64,000 nucleotides of DNA from JBNARI01 sp049718765 (GTDB taxonomy: Bacteria > Bacillota > Sulfobacillia > DUMF01). Shown piece by piece: positions 60,786 to 64,000 of this stretch (its first letter is position 1; each line of letters begins with the position of its first letter). The notes under the pieces were generated by a model, which saw only the letters and a list, made by a program, of their open reading frames with translations, was not told where the DNA came from and made no database searches. The position numbers were made by a program, and so were the translations under genes. The DNA is taken from the NCBI GenBank assembly GCA_049718765.1, contig JBNARI010000004.1, positions 1-64,000 on the forward strand. Reading direction: 5' to 3'.

Positions 60786-61055
60786 TTGGCAGTCAGGATC
60801 AGGCTACGACGGATGGGAGCAAAGAAACAGCCTTTTTACAGGGTGGTGGTGGCCGACTCCCGCTCTCCTCGTGACGGAAGATTCATCGAGGAAATTGGAT
60901 ACTATAATCCTTGCACGGAGCCAGCTACCATATCCATCAAGGAAGACAAGGCTATCGAATGGATCAAAAAGGGAGCCCAGCCTTCCGACACTGTGAAGGC
61001 GCTGTTTGCGAAGGCTGGGATTCTCGCTAAAGTTCGCGGCACAAACGAGGGGTGA
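60786..61055 (+). CDS. rpsP: Ribosomal protein bS16
   Basis: Small-subunit protein of 89 aa starting MAVRIRLRRMGAKKQPFYR, the diagnostic family motif, then DSRSPRDGRFIE. TTG start. Part of rpsP-khpA-rimM-trmD-rplS. Confidence 0.97.
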   Translation: MAVRIRLRRMGAKKQPFYRVVVADSRSPRDGRFIEEIGYYNPCTEPATISIKEDKAIEWIKKGAQPSDTVKALFAKAGILAKVRGTNEG

Positions 61056-61061
61056 GGTTGG

Positions 61062-61292
61062 ATGACTGATCTGGTGAGCGTTTTGGTAAAGGCACTCGTG
61101 GACAATCCTGACAAGGTACAAGTAAACCAGGTTGAGGGGGAGCAATCCGCAGTTTACGAGGTAAAGGTTGCTCCGGAGGACATTGGCAAGGTGATTGGCA
61201 AGCAAGGAAGGGTAATTCGTGCGGTTCGCACTGTGGTGAAAGCAGCGGCGGCCAAGACTGGCAAGAGGGTACAGGTGGAAGTAATATCGTGA
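61062..61292 (+). CDS. khpA: KhpA RNA-binding KH-domain protein
   Basis: Single KH domain protein of 76 aa, with the GKVIGKQGRVI loop (GxxG-type) at about residues 43-53. Partner of KhpB in RNA binding and cell elongation in Gram-positive bacteria. ATG start; the stop overlaps rimM by 4 nt. Confidence 0.95.
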   Translation: MTDLVSVLVKALVDNPDKVQVNQVEGEQSAVYEVKVAPEDIGKVIGKQGRVIRAVRTVVKAAAAKTGKRVQVEVIS

Positions 61293-61828
61293 CTGTGGCA
61301 AACCCGGGTGAGTATATTTCCATCGGCAGGGTGGTTGCCCCGCATGGCGTCCGGGGTGGCATGGTAGTGCTGCCCCTGACCGACTTTCCCCAGAGGTTCA
61401 AACAAACGCGCCGTGTGTTCATTACCAAGCAAGGCGCGGTCATAGGGGAGGGCAACGTTAGCCGTACCACTGTCTTGCCCGGGAAGGTTTTGGTTTGGCT
61501 TGAGTCAGTTCGCAAGCGGGAAGACGCTGCAGCGCTTGTTGGGTGCGACATAGCAGTTCTCCGCAGCGAGGCAGTGCAGATTCCTGAGGGAAGCTACTTC
61601 ATTTTCCAGATAGAGGGCCTGAGGGTGGTTACCACTCGGGGCAAGGACCTTGGAACAGTCAAAGAGGTTCTGAAGCTGCCAGCCAATGACGTGTATGTTG
61701 TACGGAGGCAGGACGGCGGTGAATTGCTGATTCCAGCAATTCGGCGAGTTGTGTTGGAGATTGACCTACAGGGGGGCAAGATTGTTATCCAACCGATGCC
61801 AGGGCTGTTGGGGGACGATGGGAAGTGA
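61289..61828 (+). CDS. rimM: 16S rRNA processing protein RimM
   Basis: 30S maturation factor binding S19; 179 aa. N-terminal RimM barrel (IGRVVAPHGVRGGMVV) and C-terminal PRC-barrel domain (GSYFIFQIEGL, then ELLIPAIRRVV). GTG start, 4-nt overlaps on both sides. Confidence 0.96.
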   Translation: MTVANPGEYISIGRVVAPHGVRGGMVVLPLTDFPQRFKQTRRVFITKQGAVIGEGNVSRTTVLPGKVLVWLESVRKREDAAALVGCDIAVLRSEAVQIPEGSYFIFQIEGLRVVTTRGKDLGTVKEVLKLPANDVYVVRRQDGGELLIPAIRRVVLEIDLQGGKIVIQPMPGLLGDDGK

Positions 61829-62556
61829 GGTTTTACATCCTTACGCTGTTTCCAGAGTTCTTTGACAGCGTATTTGGTTCGAGCATGCTGAAGCGAGCCA
61901 TTGCAGGCGGCCTCATTGGAGTGGAACTGGTTGACATCAGGCAGTTCACCTCCGACAGGCACAGGACCGCGGACGATTACCCTTACGGAGGCGGTTCCGG
62001 GATGGTGCTCAAGTTTCCACCGGTATCTCGGGCCATTGGATGGGTCAAGGAAAGGGAACCTGGCTGCACAGTGATATTGATGACCCCCCAGGGCGAAGTA
62101 TTCAATCAGAAACTCGCTGGAGAGTTGGCATCCCAGGACTGTCTTGCCATAGTGTGCGGGCATTACGAGGGAGTAGACGAAAGGGTAAGCAGCCTTTGTC
62201 ACCGAGAGGTGTCAATTGGCGATTACGTGCTCACAGGAGGCGAGCTGGCTGCGGCAGTGGTCGTGGATGCCGTGAGCAGGCTTGTGCCTGGTGTGCTGGG
62301 TAACGCGGACTCCGCCGCTGCGGAAAGCTTCGCCGCTAACTTGCTGGAATGGCCCCAGTACACGAGGCCCGCAGAGTGGCAGGAGATGGGGGTGCCCGAA
62401 GTGCTCTTGTCGGGGCACCACGAGAGGATCAAGGTTTGGCGCAGGACCAGTTCCCTCCAGCGAACCATCCTGCGCAGGCCCGATTTGATGGTGGACGCAG
62501 AGCTGAGCGAAGAAGACCTTCGCTTGATAAAAGAGCTCAAGACACAGGCGGGATAG
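61825..62556 (+). CDS. trmD: tRNA (guanine-37-N1) methyltransferase TrmD
   Basis: SPOUT-family enzyme methylating G37 of tRNAs to prevent frameshifts. It is 243 aa with LFPEFFDSVF, YGGGSGMVLK, the trefoil-knot SAM loop CGHYEGVDERV and GDYVLTGGELAA. GTG/ATG-region start overlaps rimM by 4 nt. Confidence 0.97.
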   Translation: MRFYILTLFPEFFDSVFGSSMLKRAIAGGLIGVELVDIRQFTSDRHRTADDYPYGGGSGMVLKFPPVSRAIGWVKEREPGCTVILMTPQGEVFNQKLAGELASQDCLAIVCGHYEGVDERVSSLCHREVSIGDYVLTGGELAAAVVVDAVSRLVPGVLGNADSAAAESFAANLLEWPQYTRPAEWQEMGVPEVLLSGHHERIKVWRRTSSLQRTILRRPDLMVDAELSEEDLRLIKELKTQAG

Positions 62557-62577
62557 ACGGAAGGGGAGGCAGTTCAA

Positions 62578-62919
62578 GTGGACTTGGTGAGTTCTATCGA
62601 AAAGGAGCAATTGAGAAGGGATATTCCGGAGTTTGGGCCTGGAGACCTCGTGAGAGTGTTCGTGAAAGTTGTGGAGGGAGGAAAGGAAAGGGTTCAAGCG
62701 TTTGAGGGCACGGTTATTGCAAGGCGAGGTAGCGGTGCCAGGGAAACGTTCACAGTGCGTAGGGTAAGCTTCGGCGTGGGCGTTGAGAGGGTTTTTCCAG
62801 TCCATTCGCCGATGCTCGAGAAGATTGAAGTGCTGCGGAAGGGCAGCGTGAGGAGGGCCAAGCTTTATTACCTGAGGAAGCTGTCGGGTAAGGCTGCCAG
62901 GATAAAGGAAAAGAAGTGA
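62578..62919 (+). CDS. rplS: Ribosomal protein bL19
   Basis: Large-subunit protein at the subunit interface; 113 aa with FGPGDLVRVFVKVVEG, QAFEGTVIARRG and the RVFPVHSPMLEKIEVLRKG motif. GTG start with GGGGAGG upstream. Confidence 0.97.
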   Translation: MDLVSSIEKEQLRRDIPEFGPGDLVRVFVKVVEGGKERVQAFEGTVIARRGSGARETFTVRRVSFGVGVERVFPVHSPMLEKIEVLRKGSVRRAKLYYLRKLSGKAARIKEKK

Positions 62920-62922
62920 TAG

Positions 62923-63435
62923 TTGTTGAGTGGGAAGCAGACCTTAAGGGAATGGGTTCCAGTAATAGTCGTCGCAGTCATTTTGGGGCTGTTCTTGAGG
63001 ACCTTTGTGGTGGAGCGGTTTGTGGTAGATGGTCCTTCCATGGAACCCACCCTGCGCAACCGTGAAGAGGTACTGGTAAACAAATTCGTGTACAGGTTTA
63101 CCGCTCCAAAGCGCAACGACGTCGTTGTTTTCAGGTATCCCCTAAACCCCAACCTCGACTATATAAAGAGGGTTGTAGCAGTAGGGGGACAGACTGTTGA
63201 GGTGCGTAACGGTAAGCTCTTCGTGGACGGAGTTGCCGTGGAAGAGCCAATGGTTCGCCCCTGGACAGGAAACCTCAACAAGGTGATTGTTCCGCAGGGG
63301 TACGTGTTCGTCATGGGAGACAACAGGCCTGTGAGCGAAGACTCGAGGGTTTTTGGGCCGATTCCTGAGTCAAGCATAAGGGGCAAGGCATTCTTGGTTT
63401 GGTGGCCCCTTAGCCGGATGAGGTTGATAAAGTAG
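62923..63435 (+). CDS. lepB: Signal peptidase I
   Basis: Membrane serine protease that removes Sec signal peptides. It is 170 aa with one N-terminal membrane segment (about 11-30), catalytic Ser in GPSMEPTL (about 39), catalytic Lys in YIKRVVAVGG (about 82), and the GDNRPVSEDSR motif. Start at a TTG (62923); the next codon is also TTG. Placed between rplS and rbgA, as in many Firmicutes. Confidence 0.95.
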   Translation: MLSGKQTLREWVPVIVVAVILGLFLRTFVVERFVVDGPSMEPTLRNREEVLVNKFVYRFTAPKRNDVVVFRYPLNPNLDYIKRVVAVGGQTVEVRNGKLFVDGVAVEEPMVRPWTGNLNKVIVPQGYVFVMGDNRPVSEDSRVFGPIPESSIRGKAFLVWWPLSRMRLIK

Positions 63436-63436
63436 T

Positions 63437-64000
63437 GTGAACCTTCATAAGGAGCTTCTCAGAAGGTATTCCAGGGCACTCGACGTCATCCTTGAATGCG
63501 TGGACGCGCGCGTGCCCTGGTCTAGTTCCAACACTGATTACATAATGTCAATTACGTCAAAGCCAGTAGTGGTGGTGCTCACCCACTGTGACCTGGCTGA
63601 GCCAGATGTGACTGCACAGTGGTTGGGTTGGTTTAATGGGCAGGGACGCAAAGCGCTAGAGGTCAACGTGCTGAGCGGCAAAGGTGTTGGGGGACTCTTG
63701 CGCGAACTTGAACCCTTTGCACCAAAGTCGCGTTTGCGTCCCCCCAGGTTGATGGTGGTGGGTTTGCCAAATGTGGGCAAATCCTCCCTGATAAACAGAA
63801 TTGCGCGTTCTGGTGCAGCCAGGGTGGGAGCCAAGCCGGGAATTACCCGAGGACCACAGTGGGTTAAGGCGCCTCAGGGATGGGAATTGTTGGATACGCC
63901 GGGGGTACTCATGGCCAGGGACAAAAGCATGGCCACTGCTGTAAAGCTCGCCTGTGTGGGGATCCTCGGGGAGGGCACTTACCACCCGGAGGAGGCTGCG
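63437..64000 (+). CDS. rbgA: Ribosome biogenesis GTPase RbgA/YlqF (partial)
   Basis: Circularly permuted GTPase for 50S assembly, cut by the window's right edge; 188 codons are present. The permuted order is visible: the G4-equivalent LTHCDLA (about residue 49, usually NKxD), then P-loop GLPNVGKSSL (about 108), KPGITR (G2) and DTPGVL (G3). The usual N-terminal WFPGHMAKA segment is missing, since the frame opens only at the GTG at 63437 just after the lepB stop. Product name is secure; the N-terminus is unusual. Confidence 0.88.
   Translation, partial: MNLHKELLRRYSRALDVILECVDARVPWSSSNTDYIMSITSKPVVVVLTHCDLAEPDVTAQWLGWFNGQGRKALEVNVLSGKGVGGLLRELEPFAPKSRLRPPRLMVVGLPNVGKSSLINRIARSGAARVGAKPGITRGPQWVKAPQGWELLDTPGVLMARDKSMATAVKLACVGILGEGTYHPEEAA

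Noticed and set aside
61594..62202. Leftward frame of about 200 codons opposite rimM-trmD
   Set aside because: Shadow of two well-supported genes, no motifs.
1..64000. tRNA, rRNA, CRISPR repeats, insertion sequences, phage genes
   Set aside because: None could be recognised: no T-arm GTTCGAATC-like cloverleaf, no regular spaced repeats, no transposase or integrase motifs.

Overview
This window is chromosomal DNA from an endospore-forming member of the Bacillota (Firmicutes), most likely an anaerobic Clostridia-like or deep-branching thermophile-type lineage. Evidence for spore formation is an alpha/beta-type SASP, its germination protease GPR and the SpoVV/YlbJ forespore transporter. FapR, RemA, Asp23, PrpC/PrkC and the rpmB-asp23-fakA-recG-coaD and smc-ftsY-ylxM-ffh-rpsP-khpA-rimM-trmD-rplS-lepB-rbgA orders are classic Firmicutes synteny. 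One gene, an actinobacterial-type IHF (mihF) just before remA/gmk, is typical of Actinobacteria and of some deep Bacillota. Base composition looks moderately G+C rich and TTG/GTG starts are very common. No species can be assigned from sequence reading alone.

Layout. 1-21218: a leftward Ca2+-type P-ATPase, then a long rightward housekeeping run: rqcH, a PEP/pyruvate-binding protein, yicC, mihF, remA, gmk, rpoZ, coaBC, (leftward ogg), priA, a def-fmt gene fusion, yugP-like protease, rsmB, rlmN, prpC, prkC, rsgA, rpe. Many neighbours overlap by 4-40 nt, so this is probably one or a few long transcripts. 21272-25075: a leftward accessory operon (OPT peptide transporter plus two M29/NicX-like metalloenzymes) sits between rpe and rpmB. 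25373-34279: rpmB, a leftward riboflavin ECF transporter under an FMN riboswitch, then asp23, fakA, recG, SASP, leftward gpr, coaD, a coiled-coil protein and an NlpC/P60 hydrolase. 34283-49141 is the transport and accessory-metabolism zone: spoVV, a QueG-like Fe-S protein, azlCD, thiE-thiW-thiC under a TPP riboswitch, carbamate kinase and an NCS2 permease, an MBL hydrolase, and a rightward operon of a fused Ldh2/D-2-hydroxyacid dehydrogenase with a TAXI-type TRAP transporter. 49156-54038: yceD-rpmF, then fapR-plsX-degV-acpP-rnc. 53988-54488: a leftward S24-like regulator. 54599-64000: the smc to rbgA block, with rbgA running off the window edge.

How it works together. Phospholipid synthesis genes (fapR, plsX, acpP) sit with a DegV/FakB-type fatty-acid-binding protein, and fakA is elsewhere in the window, so exogenous fatty acids can be routed to PlsX. 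fabD, fabG and fabF are not in this cluster. FMN and TPP riboswitches control vitamin or precursor uptake and synthesis. SASP and GPR are convergent neighbours.

Most notable: (1) a single reading frame joining peptide deformylase to Met-tRNA formyltransferase; (2) a single reading frame joining two unrelated 2-hydroxyacid dehydrogenase families of usually opposite stereospecificity, in an operon with a TAXI TRAP transporter, which suggests a one-polypeptide 2-hydroxyacid racemase with its own uptake system; (3) a LexA-like regulator with degenerate catalytic residues, convergent into rnc and divergent from smc; (4) several unexplained leader structures. No rRNA, tRNA, CRISPR array, insertion sequence or prophage was seen.
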